Of a stretch of 64,000 nucleotides of DNA, positions 25,675 to 36,800 are shown piece after piece (the stretch's first letter is position 1; every line of letters starts with the position of its first letter). The DNA lies in contig DF237113.1 in NCBI GenBank assembly GCA_000708835.1, positions 100,263-164,262 of the forward strand, written 5' to 3'. Under the pieces are notes generated by a model. The model was not told the DNA's origin. It did no database searches and was given only the letters and a program-made list of their open reading frames with translations. This DNA is from Klebsormidium nitens (lineage: Eukaryota > Streptophyta > Klebsormidiophyceae > Klebsormidiales > Klebsormidiaceae). A program made the position numbers and the translations under genes.

Positions 25675-28600
25675 TTACAACCCAATCGCATCCAGCAGTT
25701 TCCAATGCTCCCAGACTGGCGCCAATGTGTTGGCGACCATAACCCCGCTCCCAGCGACTGCTGGTACTCCTATTCCTGGGAACGTTTGGTCGCCACAACA
25801 GTATAGCCCGGGGATCGGTGTGCCAGGCCCGGGGAAGGAACCTTGCCCGGCGCGAATGGCCGGTCCGTACGAACCCCGGTGACGTCGTAGGTACCGCTCG
25901 TGTGTCAACGGAGTCCCGATCAGCGAGACCTCCACCTGTAATCGGAGGATGCGGTACTTTGAGTGAGAGCCATTTTGCTCCGTGTCAGCCTGACGTCACG
26001 AGTGTCGTTTTTCGTACTCTCAGGGGCGAGCTGCACTTGTTGGCCTTTGCAAACAGATATTCTAGCAGACATTTACTTTTCCAGTGATCTGCGGCCAGGA
26101 AGCTTGCTGCGAGTATGCTCGCAAAGTGCGTTGCGGCTCCACTCTCAAGTGGACGGACAAATCAAACTTCGAAACGCAGAACCCCGGGCTTTCAATTTTG
26201 CCTCAGGTGCGGCGACAACATTCAGGCTCAAGAGAACGGTCTGGGCCGTTCCGTTTGTTCCAATCTGTCCCTTCTAAGCCAGAGCCCCCTCAGAATTCTG
26301 CTCGAAAGAAGTGTGTTACAACGTAAAGCACTGCAATCTTTTAACCTAGCTCAGACCCCTCCCGGATTTGGCACTCCTCACCTTGCTTCGGTCAAACCCA
26401 GGTCCGAGCGCCTTTTCGACGGCCTTCCAGAGCACCTCTGATCGCTCCTCTTTCAGCTTCCGGTACTCGGGGCTCTTCCGGTCGAGCCCTTCCCAGATCT
26501 CGTACGGTTCCGTTCCTGCAAAGATGTTCACGTGAATTTTAGATTGCTGCGTGCACTATCTGAGGAAGTCATTTTGTAGTGTGGTTTTCCGCTCTGACTG
26601 CCGACCTGTACCCGCGAACGGAGTGGTTCTTAAAGAAGGTTTCTCCGACTGCCCAGCAAGCTATGAAGTGCTGCGTCACTGCCGCGAGAAACAAGTCTAC
26701 AGAGGCTGACGTCAGATATCGTCCTCCTGGTAGCGATCAAGCTCCGGACAAGGATGCTGGGGGCGGAACCTGAGCTTCTCAATTTTCTCCAAGCGTTTTC
26801 GTGGGCCTGCCCAAACAGGACGGCAAAGCTCAACTCTGACGAGCTTCCTGTCAAAGCAGCCAGGATGAGCCCTAGGAATCTGATTCACTTGGACATTGCT
26901 TCAATCAAACGGAATCCCGGAACGAACGAGCGCGTGGCTGATGAGGACGCGCGTCATACGGAACCGATAACGTTGCGTGGTTTTTTTTACCAGTAAGAGC
27001 GCGACCTTTTTCTTCGTCAGGGAACGCATACAGACCGATGAGGCATTTTGAATATGCTCCTTGGCCGCAGTGAGTGCGAGGTGGCAAAAGTGGAAAGCCT
27101 AGCTCCCACAAGCGACGCCGGACCCACCTGGAGTATACGCGTGCAGAACGTGCTTGCCCGGCGGCGCAAGCGACGGGTCCAACACGCTGGGCACCGAGAT
27201 GAGGACAATGTTCTGCGGGCCGTCGACGCCCCCCTCCCACGTGTTCACCACAATGTGGTGAATGCCCAGGTCTTCAGGCAGGTCCTGCGGCGAATGATCA
27301 GGGCTTCAGTTGGATGTCCGGGCTTTCAAGAAAACCAGTTTCTGCCGATCGGCGGAGGTTGCCTGAATCTCGGGAGTCTTGAGAGAATTAGCAGATCGCG
27401 GGGCTTGGCATTCAAGGTTGTCAGGTAGGTCTGCGAGAGGGTATCATGGCTTGAGGGGGTTGTCCATGTTATTGAACATCTGAGAACATCGAGGGTTTGG
27501 GGAAAGGAGCGTTCAATCGCAGGTCTTCGAGAATCAACCAATCGTAGGGCTTGATTCCTGAGGACTGCAGGCAGATCTTGCGAGACGGTATCATGGCTTG
27601 AGGGGGACGTCCAGGTTCTCGAGCCGTGAAAATGTCGGCGGGGGTTGCAGAATATTCGGGCATCAGAAAAGATCAGGAGATGTCAGGGCCCGGATGTCGA
27701 AGGTTTTGCATTGGCAAGCCGGACCCCACTATTTGAACTCAACGAGTTACCATCAAGACGGCTGACACAGAATGTCAGACAAAGACGGACACCAGATGGC
27801 AATGTTTGGAAAGTGTAAACATTTGGGGTTGGCTGTATGCTGTGTGCGTTTTCGTTATGCGCATCTGCTTGTAGAAGCAAGCATTCGCCAACAACCAGCC
27901 ATGGTAAATCCTTGTTCGGATTTGCTCAGTCATCTGGATTGCAAACCGAAAAGACTCTTTCAACGGCGAGATTAAGGGCTTTCATCTCAAAGCATTCTGA
28001 TCACTAACCTCGTGTAACCCGCGTAGCCCCTCACCTTTTTGTCAATTCCCAGATGCAAATGCATGAAGCTCCCGCACTCCGGCGTTCCGGCACGCTCCCG
28101 CCTCCATTCCGCCGGAACTGAGCCCTCGGGGAGGAGCTTCAACGTGTCCCATGAGCTAGCGTTGCTGACGACAGCCTTCCGGGCTCGTAAAGTTCCGCCG
28201 TTCCGGAGCTGGACCCCGACCGCTTTCCCGTTTTCCACCAGAACAGTCTGAAAAGAAGGGGGAGTGAGTGACGGGAAGAGGCGGTTCGAGTGATTAACTC
28301 AGAGGGTCGCAAGGCGATTTGGAATTGAAAGAAGCACCTCATTTCCGTCGTTCCGGAGCTCCGTTCCGACCGCTATTCCGGCCTTCACCAGGCTGCTCCA
28401 AACATGAAGGAGACTTGGATCAACAGCGCTGAATTCGGATTAAGTGCTACATATCGATCCGCAGTTTGAATCCTAACCGCCTTCTGATTTACGCCGGACT
28501 CCTCTGGAAATCAGGTTGGAGCAGGTGGGCTGGAGCAGGTTGGGAGGCGGATTGAGAAGCGGTTAAGCGGCAAGTAGGGGGTAATGAAGGGGAGCGTGCA

Positions 28601-31600
28601 ATGTCAAAACCAAATGCCATTTCATCGTCTACCGGAAGATTTCAGATCTATAAAGCTTGAAAGTTGGCTTCAGGGCCGGACTAGGCGGGGGTTTACGAAA
28701 GCTGGTACGAGGAGCTGGCTGTTCGAAGCAGACATTGCTGGTTTTAAGAGTGGATTTGTACGCGGTGAGGAAAGTCCAGAAGTTTCATTCTACGGAGTTG
28801 GAACCCCAGTCGCAGAGGAGTCAATGGTCCAAGACAGCAGAGTTGACATACGCTTCTCCAGAATAGAATGACGATATCTCAGAAGAGTTGACGTATCAGT
28901 CCCGTTGAGAACCTCGCAACAGTCTCCTTGATTGCGAGGCGTCTTTCGCGTGCGCACAGTCAGGCCATCTCGCACAAATTGCGGATTCAGTGGACAAACT
29001 GGTGCGTTGAAGGTTTCTTTTCGAACGAACGTGAATAGCCGGCCGTCTTCCGCGTGTGCTAGTCAGGCTGTCTTGCACCAAACCCAGATTCAGTGGACCA
29101 AAAATGGTGCGGTTATAAGGTTTCTTTCGGCGAACCTGGTAAGCCAGCCTCCTTACCTCGACGTGCGAGTTGAGGGACAGCTTCCCCCCGTGCTTCTCTA
29201 TACCCCGCACCAAAGCGTCGATGAGCGCCCCGACTCCTCCTACCGGGTACTCGAGCATACACCCGGGCTTGTACCACTCCCCAAACATGTACACCTGTGC
29301 CCGCAAATCAGCAACTTCAGCAGAGCTTGGAAAAGTCGGGCCGTACATTCTCGAACTGGGGCGATAATAATTGGACCCCGCCCTTCAGAACACGAGTCTT
29401 TTTGCATTGTTTCCTTTTCAGCTGTTTGCCTGGAAGGGCGAGAAGTATATCAGATTGTATAGACTGCTTCGCTGCTCGATACCAGCTCGAACCCACCCCG
29501 AGACCTTTCTTTTGGCTGCTCAGCAACTGGCGGGTAAAAAGCGAACAATGGCCCGGCCGGTTTGCCAGTAGCTTTCAACACTGCACCGAAGGAGACTCCA
29601 ACAACAAATTTCAATCGGAAACATTTATCTCAAAGACAGATGCGAAACGCATCACGCAGACACGCCGACGAGACCGTCTATCAAGCCACGGATCATATCC
29701 AAAGCCCTCACCATTTCAGCTGCGATCGTCCCATCCGCAGGCACTCCCGAGAGAAGAAACGCCAGCAGATTGCACCAGTTACGGAGGAAGGGCGTCTTGA
29801 TTTGTGCGTCGTCCAACAGCTGGGTGAATGGCCCCATCAGCTTGCCGGCGCCCAGCGCTGCGGCGGGGCCCCCTTGAGCAAACGTCTGGAACAGAGCCGG
29901 GGCGAATCTGGTCAAGGGACAACCAGCATGATTTATGTGCACTTCAGGAGGGTAAATGTACCAAACAAGGTTAGAGACGAGGAGACGGAGGGGAGATTGA
30001 GAGAACTTACAGACACCACGGAATCCGCGAAAGTGTGGTACAGAGCCGGCGAGAATCTAGTCAACGGAGTGACTGATTGATTGTGTGTGCGTTTGAAAGG
30101 CCTAAAGAAGTTAAAACGGGTTTGCCGGGGGGCCACAAGATTCAGAGGAGGAGGAAGTCGAATTGAGTCGAACATACAAATACATCCAAAAGAATTTGAG
30201 CCGTGCCATTAACCAGCCTGGTTTGCAGTTGGCTTTGTAGACGCTGATGAGCTAGAAATGTCAGGTCAGCAGGTCAGACGCAAGTAAGCAAGACGATTGA
30301 ACGGTGTGAAAGTTGACCGTAGCGACTAAGTTAGAGTCGGAACGAATTTGATCACGGGGGTGGACAACCTGGTTCTTCTTTTATCTAAACGCAGGTCGCT
30401 TAAGAGGAGCAGCGGCGACTACTGTTCCTAACCACTTACGAACACACTACTCAGAACAAGGAATGTCGGGCCTTCCCGCTGACAATCGACACACAAGGTT
30501 AAAGACCTTCAGAGTATTTCTCTTTCGACGACTGCATCTCTTGGAAGTTTTGCACAATACACTCAGCAACTTGTACCCGAGCACGAGCGAATCAACCAAG
30601 TTCATAACTTGGTGAATAGAAGAGCTGGGAGAACAAGCTTGATTACGCTCATCGATCGATCTTGAACCTCACATGTTAAGGCAACAATCTTTCACAGGCC
30701 ATAGCGACTTCCTTTGGACATCTCTGAACACAAAAGCGATTGCCAAACTCGTACCTCAACACTGTGAGCGCGACGGCCGGGTCTGCCCTCAGCGCAGCAG
30801 GGGGCAGAGCCATAGCTGCCCCTGAGAGCGGCTTTATACTTTCGAGCAACCGCGACCATTCTTCCACCGCTTCCGGTCCGCACAGCTTCATCAAAACGTC
30901 CTTGAAATCGTCTGGCCCTATTTTGCTGAGGACGTCTCCCTCCGGCAGGTAGCACATCCAAGCGTCATATTGGATGCAGGGAACGGACTCACCCAGTGCG
31001 TCGAGCACCTGGGGCAAAAGTGTTGTTTGTCTCCGGTCCCATCAGATGTAAGAAAAGCCAAAACAGAGCAGATCTCATCGCTTGCAGTTCAATAAACTGA
31101 TGGGTGCGAAAACAGATGCACTGTATTGTACGACAAACAATCAAATTTTGGACGATCCTATCAGGAAGGGGTAACCCTCTGAGCATCTCACCGAGCAGAA
31201 CGGACGTGGGGTAAGGCGCAGGAAATCAACAGAACTTTGAAAAGCTCTAATCAACGTTCCAAAGTCATGCGACGTTCAAATAAGTGTCCACGGAGCCGAA
31301 GATTGGTCCTAATCTGGATTTTGGGGATGGTGATAGCCAATGACGAGTCGGAGTTTCTGAGGATATTGGATGTGCTCTGATCTACTGAGACTGTATGGGA
31401 ATCGCGGTGTAAATCACACTATCAACACAGCAGTCTTCTGTTTGGCACCTTTCAAGTGCGGCGGTTTTCCCTTGAAAGACAAGCAACTATGGCCAGAAAG
31501 TCTTGTGCAATTGGGGAAGCTCACATAGTTTTCCATTCATGTGGACAGATCAATAGCGATGTTTGCAGAAGATGAAAGTTCTTTGCTAGGATATTCAGAA

Positions 31601-33006
31601 GGTGCCTTTCTGTGGACTTCTGAAAGACTTTCAGATAGAAGGCGGACGTCAGAACCGTTCTTGTGCCCTTTCTTTTTAGAGAAGTTTTTCGAGTGGGGGG
31701 GTCTTTTTCGAAAAATAGGTACCCTATCTTCTAGTAAAGACGATTAAAAGTACAAGAGACTTACTTAAGTGCCCCAGCCATGAGCTTGGCGTTTGCAGGG
31801 CAAGAGCTGGGCTCAGTTATCAGGGGGGGGGGCTTACCTGTGCAAGAGGGTTTGCCTGAGCTCCTTTGCTGGACAGCCCTGAGAAAAGGGACGGGCCGGA
31901 GTCGAACTCATAACCTTTGATCTCAAAACCGTGTGCGGCGCCGCCAGCGATGTCATGAGACTCGCAAACCACCACATCCTGTAAGAGCGATGCGATCAGC
32001 AACAAGGACTTTCAAAGATCTATAAATCCTAGAATGTTTGAACTGCACTTGGTTTCAGACCGTTTGCAAATGAAGACACTGATCACTAAAAATACTCTAC
32101 AAAAGATTCAGTGATTTTCAAGGCACGCGGCCATGTGTGCTACCGTTGTAGTCTCCAAACCCCGGACGCGGTAGCATCGTGCAGGGGAGGGGGGGGCATG
32201 GCGATGACGCGACAAGCATTTCCAAAGTCTCGCTTGGTATGCTCTTGTGTTGCCATCTTATGGCACTTGTCTTGCTTTCCTTTCTGTGAGCCGTGCGCTT
32301 CTTCTGGTCACTTTCTTATCGACGGCACAGATTGTCCCGATTGCCGCAAGAGCGTATCAGCGGCCATGTGTGCGTACCGTGTCAATAGCTTGACAACTAA
32401 TCAATGTACCTCCGACTTCCTTGTCAACGGCAGACTTTCTTTGTAACTGCAAAAGGGGCTATCAGCATCACGTGCATAATGCCAAGAGTTATCAACAAGT
32501 TGAAAACCGCTTCAACGTACCTCCCCATATCTTGCAAGCAGCCCCGCACAACTGAGCCCGCCGATGCCTGAGCCTACCACCACAACATCGCATGTCCTAG
32601 TCTCCCCTGGACCAACCAAAGGCTTCCTGTCTCCTTTTCCTGCTTTGCTGCCTTTCTCGCGCACTGACTGCTCTGCAAGGGCTGCTTGAGGTAACACCAA
32701 TTGTGAAGCTCTGACAGAGAAAGACCGTTTTGAGGAATGAGTTAGAGACTCGGAAAGAGGAGCGATCTGCCATCTGCTAGAAAGATCTCTACATGGTTGA
32801 CTTTGCAATGTACGTCTGGTATGTGCAGGGATACAAGCCCTGCCTTTTGATGCACATTCGCTTCGCTTCAAAGTCACTCCATGACCTGAAAGTCTCCTCA
32901 AGTCCGAGTTATGCTTCTGACCACGTGATGCAACTGCGACTGTGTCTGCAAGGGGGGAGACAGGCAGCTTGCTGGCAGCAATTGCTACTGAGGGCGCCAT
33001 TGGCAT
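25675..33006 (-). CDS. CRTISO-like FAD-dependent oxidoreductase (carotenoid isomerase-related), plastid
   Basis: Related to plant carotenoid isomerase and phytoene desaturase-type flavoproteins, closest to the CRTISO-like protein At1g57770 (recalled). Exons on the minus strand: 33006-32521, 31978-31838, 31008-30755, 29907-29712, 29294-29157, 28247-28035, 27284-27128, 26515-26382, 25935-25675 (TAA). All phases fit, giving about 659 residues. Residues 1 to about 135 are Ser/Arg-rich, as in a chloroplast transit peptide. The FAD-binding Rossmann motif is VVVGSGIGGLSCAGLL (GSGIGG at 145-150). Later landmarks are FGEWYKPGCMLEYPVGG, SFMHLHLGID, TPLTHERYLRRHRGSYGP and the C-terminal FAD signature CCGDQTFPGIGVPAVAGSG. 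The exact reaction of this clade is not established here. Several introns carry copies of adjacent exon edges. The gene is divergent from the invertase gene, with starts about 0.85 kb apart. Confidence 0.94.
27400..27620 (-). repeat. Two decayed copies of the exon-7 acceptor edge (CRTISO-like)
   Basis: Read on the minus strand, the real junction is ttcgccgcag|gacctgcctg (exon start 27284). Copies occur around 27415-27470 (ctctcgcag|acctacctga) and 27560-27615 (tcgcaagatctgcctgcag). Each is followed on the intron side by caagccatgatac, like the real gaagccctgatca. The period is about 145 bp. Confidence 0.75.
28338..28410 (-). repeat. Decayed copy of the exon-6 acceptor edge (CRTISO-like)
   Basis: On the minus strand, ctggtgaaggccggaatagc, a run similar to cggtcggaacggagctccgg, and then ggaacgacggaa repeat the first roughly 50 bases of exon 6 (ctggtggaaaacgggaaagc and onward). 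The copy sits about 140 bp upstream of the real exon start at 28247. Its acceptor (tttggag) is weaker than the real cttttcag. Confidence 0.7.
28905..29100 (-). repeat. Tandem copies next to the exon-5 donor (CRTISO-like)
   Basis: About 110-bp units beginning near 28905 and 29010 repeat the segment ending at the exon-5 donor (29157). Shared blocks include gattcagtgga, ggtttctttcg and gtcttccgcgtg/gtctttcgcgtg, the last corresponding to the cttacctcgacgtg junction. Divergence is considerable. Confidence 0.6.
30011..30056 (-). other. Candidate alternative exon 4b (CRTISO-like), decayed duplicate of exon 4
   Basis: On the minus strand this 46-bp segment follows gttgactag and ends at a perfect gtaagt donor. 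It reads (R)FSPALYHTFADSVVS, mirroring the start of exon 4, (R)FAPALFQTFAQGGPA. Its phases (2 in, 0 out) equal those of exon 4, so it could replace exon 4 without a frameshift, losing about 50 residues. Including both would shift the frame. Whether it is used is unknown. Confidence 0.6.
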
Positions 33007-33429
33007 CGCCTTCCACTTGCTCGAAAGGGCGATGCCGAGCTGGGGACTCGCTGGAACCGTCCAAGATCCAATTCTGGTGCAGGAGAGACTCGAACCCCAG
33101 GGCCAACGCCACGGTTCCGAACATCGTTGGACTAATTGCCTCGTTTTAAGGCTAATTTTCTGATTAGACTACAATATACATGCTTTAAGTTTGGGTTAGG
33201 TCGAGTCTGGTAAAAATGGTCTACGGTATCTGACACCACGCCTGACATAAGTACGTATGCCCATGGTGTTAACCCGTGCTTGACCTCAGGCCCCGACTTT
33301 CCAACCTTGGACAGTCTCAAGCTGACATCTTAACCGTCCATGTATTTAAGGTTCTTATCTGACGGCCACTGAGACATCTTGTGCTTGAGATTTTTGTCCC
33401 TGGGGGTCCCCTGTAAAGTTTATGGCCGG

Positions 33430-33462
33430 GGCCAATGTGCGCGCGGCATTGCGCACATGGCC
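33430..33462. repeat. Imperfect inverted repeat
   Basis: GGCCAATGTGCGC (33430-33442) pairs with GCGCACATGGCC (33451-33462), with one bulged A and an 8-base loop. It lies between two divergent genes. Confidence 0.75.
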
Positions 33463-33477
33463 ATTGGCTGGTATGGT

Positions 33478-33497
33478 GCCAACTGTCGCCAGTTGGC
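33478..33497. repeat. Perfect inverted repeat, 8-bp arms
   Basis: GCCAACTG and CAGTTGGC are separated by tcgc. It lies 16 bases after the preceding inverted repeat. It may be a regulatory palindrome, but its function is unknown. Confidence 0.8.
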
Positions 33498-33852
33498 AGC
33501 ACAGGGGCAGATGACGGTTTTCTAGGTACGCTAGAAATCTAGATCCCAGCTGAGAGCAAGCCTACAAGTTCAGGCATTTCCTGAGGAGAAGCAGCACCTT
33601 TTCTTCTTGCCGCCACTGGCGCGTTTTCTGCAGCCTGAATCCAGCTTGTGGATGGGCCAAGGAGGTCCATCTTTTGTACCAAAGTGCCCGTGGCCGTCGT
33701 CTCAATCAACAGCCTCTTGGGTTAGTGTAAGTTCCTCCAGTCCTGCGCCAAGCATAATATCTGCGCTTGCTTTTTGCAAGAGGACAGCCGCTAAAATCCC
33801 GTAAGTTTTCGAGATCTTGCATTTTAAGGTGGGCCCCCGCAGGTTTTTCAAC

Positions 33853-36800
33853 ATGTTGTCGTCGGACGACAGCGACTTCCGGTTTAGCACCGGGTTGCAG
33901 AACCATGATGAGAAGAAGTCCCTTATCAAGGAGCACTCGCTGGCGCTCAGCGATAGCAAGCTTCCACGCCCTTCAAACCTCCCCCCGTTCTCTCTTGATG
34001 GCCCTGACAAGAACGTTGGCAAGAGCCCGAGAAAGATCATCACAAAGAGCCCCAGCAGGGCTCGGATGATGCCGGGGATGAGCAGAATTCCGAGCAGCAA
34101 CAGTCCAAAGGGGTGGAGCTTTGACGATTTCGAACATGAGTACAATGCGCAGCAGCACTCCCCCGATCTCCGGCCACTGTCGACCCCTAGAACGCCAGCC
34201 CTCTCCCCTAGAAGCTCCTTTAGCAATCTGCCGCTGATGTCCGGAATGCAGCACCCCATGGTCCAAGAAGCGGAGGACCTCTTGCACAAGTCACTGATAT
34301 ACTTCAGGGGCAAGCCAATTGGGACGATCGCGGCCATCCAGGACGGGACTGAAGAGGCTCTCAATTACAATCAGGTAGTAATGCTGACCCTCTTGTAAAG
34401 TGGATGCCATCTGATGTCCCGAGTGAAATAGAGTGATTCTGCGGGCTTTAGCCGTGGTCTGGCTTTGATAGCTCAATTGGTGCTTTTAACTCAATGTGAC
34501 AACACCGCAGCTGACTGTGAGTTGCATAGATTCTCCCTGGTTTCTGTGAGCATTTGGTGAACCCTAGCTTTCCCCTTTGGCGGATGCTGGCCACATTCCC
34601 TAGAAATGCAGAGTACAGATGCAATCAGATTTTTTTTTTTCCAGAATCAAACATTTACACCATTCTGAAAAAGAAGGTCTTCTGCTGGCAACCTATGTAG
34701 CTTGTAGCTTGTGCTTGGCATAAACTGCTGGATCGAAGGTTGGATTTCATCATCAAGGTCCATAATCCGTCTCAGATCTTTGATCTATCTTAAGACCTGT
34801 AATTGGACCAAGCTGAAAATAGTAGAGCTGGTGGTGCAGGTTTTCGTGCGGGACTTCGTGCCTTCAGCACTAGCGTTTTTGGTGAGTTGAAGCGCCATGG
34901 TGCCTCCTGTGTGATTGAATGTTGCCTCATGCTCTCATGTGACCAGTATCAACCAGAAATTGTTCAGGCAATGCAAAAGGGGACCTTTTGCGTTGCACAC
35001 GGTAGCATGATGGTGGACTTAGGAGGAACATGATCTGCTAGTCTTTGGAGTCCTTACTTTGCCGCTTGCATCAGTGCAGAACATAGTGGATGTGACGAGA
35101 TGGAAAAACCAAATAGGAAGCAAAACCAGCACAATCCCAATATAGCGGCAAGGAACGACTCACTCACCGCTCAGCATGTCTCTGCTGCGTAAGATGAGGC
35201 CCGTCCAGTATGAAGAGTCTCTCCAAGGTGTTGGCAGTGCGATAAGTTTCCAGAGGCTCAATGTTTTCTTCTGAGTGCTGTGCTTGTCGCTTCTTGACCA
35301 GATGAAAGGCGAGCCTGAGATTGTCCGGAACTTCTTGATGAAGACGCTGCGGCTGCAAGCATGGGAGAAGAGGATAGACTGCTTTACTCTCGGGGAGGGG
35401 GTCATGCCGGCCAGCTTCAAAGTGCTCCACGACCCTGTCCGGAACACTGACACAATGATTGCTGACTTTGGGGAAAGTGCGATCGGACGAGTAGCCCCAG
35501 GTGAGCGTTGGTTTGACACGAGGCGCTAAATTTATTTCTTGTAAGTTTCGTTATAGCCACTGGACTGGTCTATGCCTGGTCCAGAATTAGTCAACAGGAG
35601 TGGACAGAACCAGGTAGAAGCTATGTATAAGAGCAAGCGGTCATGCTATTTTGTCTGTGCACCGTCAGAAGTACTGGTGCAGAATGTTGGCACCTTGAAA
35701 GCAGTGGTGTCAACAAATCAGCCGAGCTCCATCCAGTATACCAGCTTCAAAGAGCTGCAACAGCGGAGGGCCCTGCTAGGCTTCAAAACCTTCAGCGCAT
35801 TCACGGTTCTTTGTGGTCTTCCATCCTCCAGTGGATTCCGGGTTCTGGTGGATCATTCTGCTGCGAGCATACGGACGAGCGACGGGGGATCACACGCTTG
35901 CAGACCATCCAGACATCCAGCGGGGGATTATCCTCATTCTCCAGCTGTGTCTGGCGGACGGGTTTGACACGTTCCCGACGTTGCTGTGTGCGGACGGCTG
36001 CTGTATGATTGACCGGCGGATGGGGATTTACGGGTATCCGATCGAGATCCAGGCGCTGTTCTACCATGCATTGAGGTGAGGCGAAAGGATGACGACGTGG
36101 CGATCAGCACCATGTTTTGGGGGTTTCATGCCGAAGCGCCAGTCTATGGGCTTTTTAACGTTCTCTCGTTTGACCGAAGTGAGATGCAGTGCCGAGAGGG
36201 GATATGCTAGCATAACGCCAGGAACGCTGGTACTTTGTGCTCCTAGACATGAACCTTCTGAGGCCATGTGCTTTTCTGCATCGAAGAACTCAAACTGACG
36301 TTGTATTCTGAGCACAGCCACTTGATACATGGAGAACACTGTCCAGTTCAGGTATCCTAACCTGAGGCTCCAAATCAGGAATAAAGACTATGATAATTTC
36401 CGATTGAGGGGGTGCACGGGGGAAATCCAACTGGCTTCCTGGGATCCTTTAGGCAGCGAGATAAGGCAGGGATCTCCGTTGGGTCCAATTTCGAATGCGT
36501 TGGAGCAACTAGGCTTCCGATAGCGGGCCAACGTATTGCATCGATTGTTTGGAAGCCCCATCGCTGCGAAAGTCAGTTAGTCCAAAGACTTCCCTACTAG
36601 TGCCGGTGTGCAAAGGCAAGGGCTAGAGCCGTGAGGAGGAGGGCAAGAACGTCTTGAAGCGGGGAGATCAGCGGCGGTAGGTAGTAGTAGACTGCTCAAG
36701 GGCTCGGCTCTTCCCACAAGGTTTTGGAGCAAGTTTCGTTTCCACGCACATACACTTAGATCCGTCTGCACGAAGCCAGGTCAAGCCTGCGAACTAGAAG

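Larger units (their letters stand above)
33007..33852. promoter_or_regulatory. Shared divergent upstream region of CRTISO-like and invertase genes
   Basis: About 0.85 kb separates the two start codons. It contains two adjacent inverted repeats (33430-33462 and 33478-33497, listed separately). No clear TATA box was identified. A tRNA-like 3' half on the minus strand near 33070-33110 was considered and rejected. Confidence 0.5.

Noticed and set aside
33065-33140. tRNA-like 3' half on the minus strand (ggggttcgagtctctcctgcacca)
   Set aside because: The T-arm-like piece and a CCA-like end are present, but no matching 5' acceptor strand, D-arm or anticodon stem could be folded.
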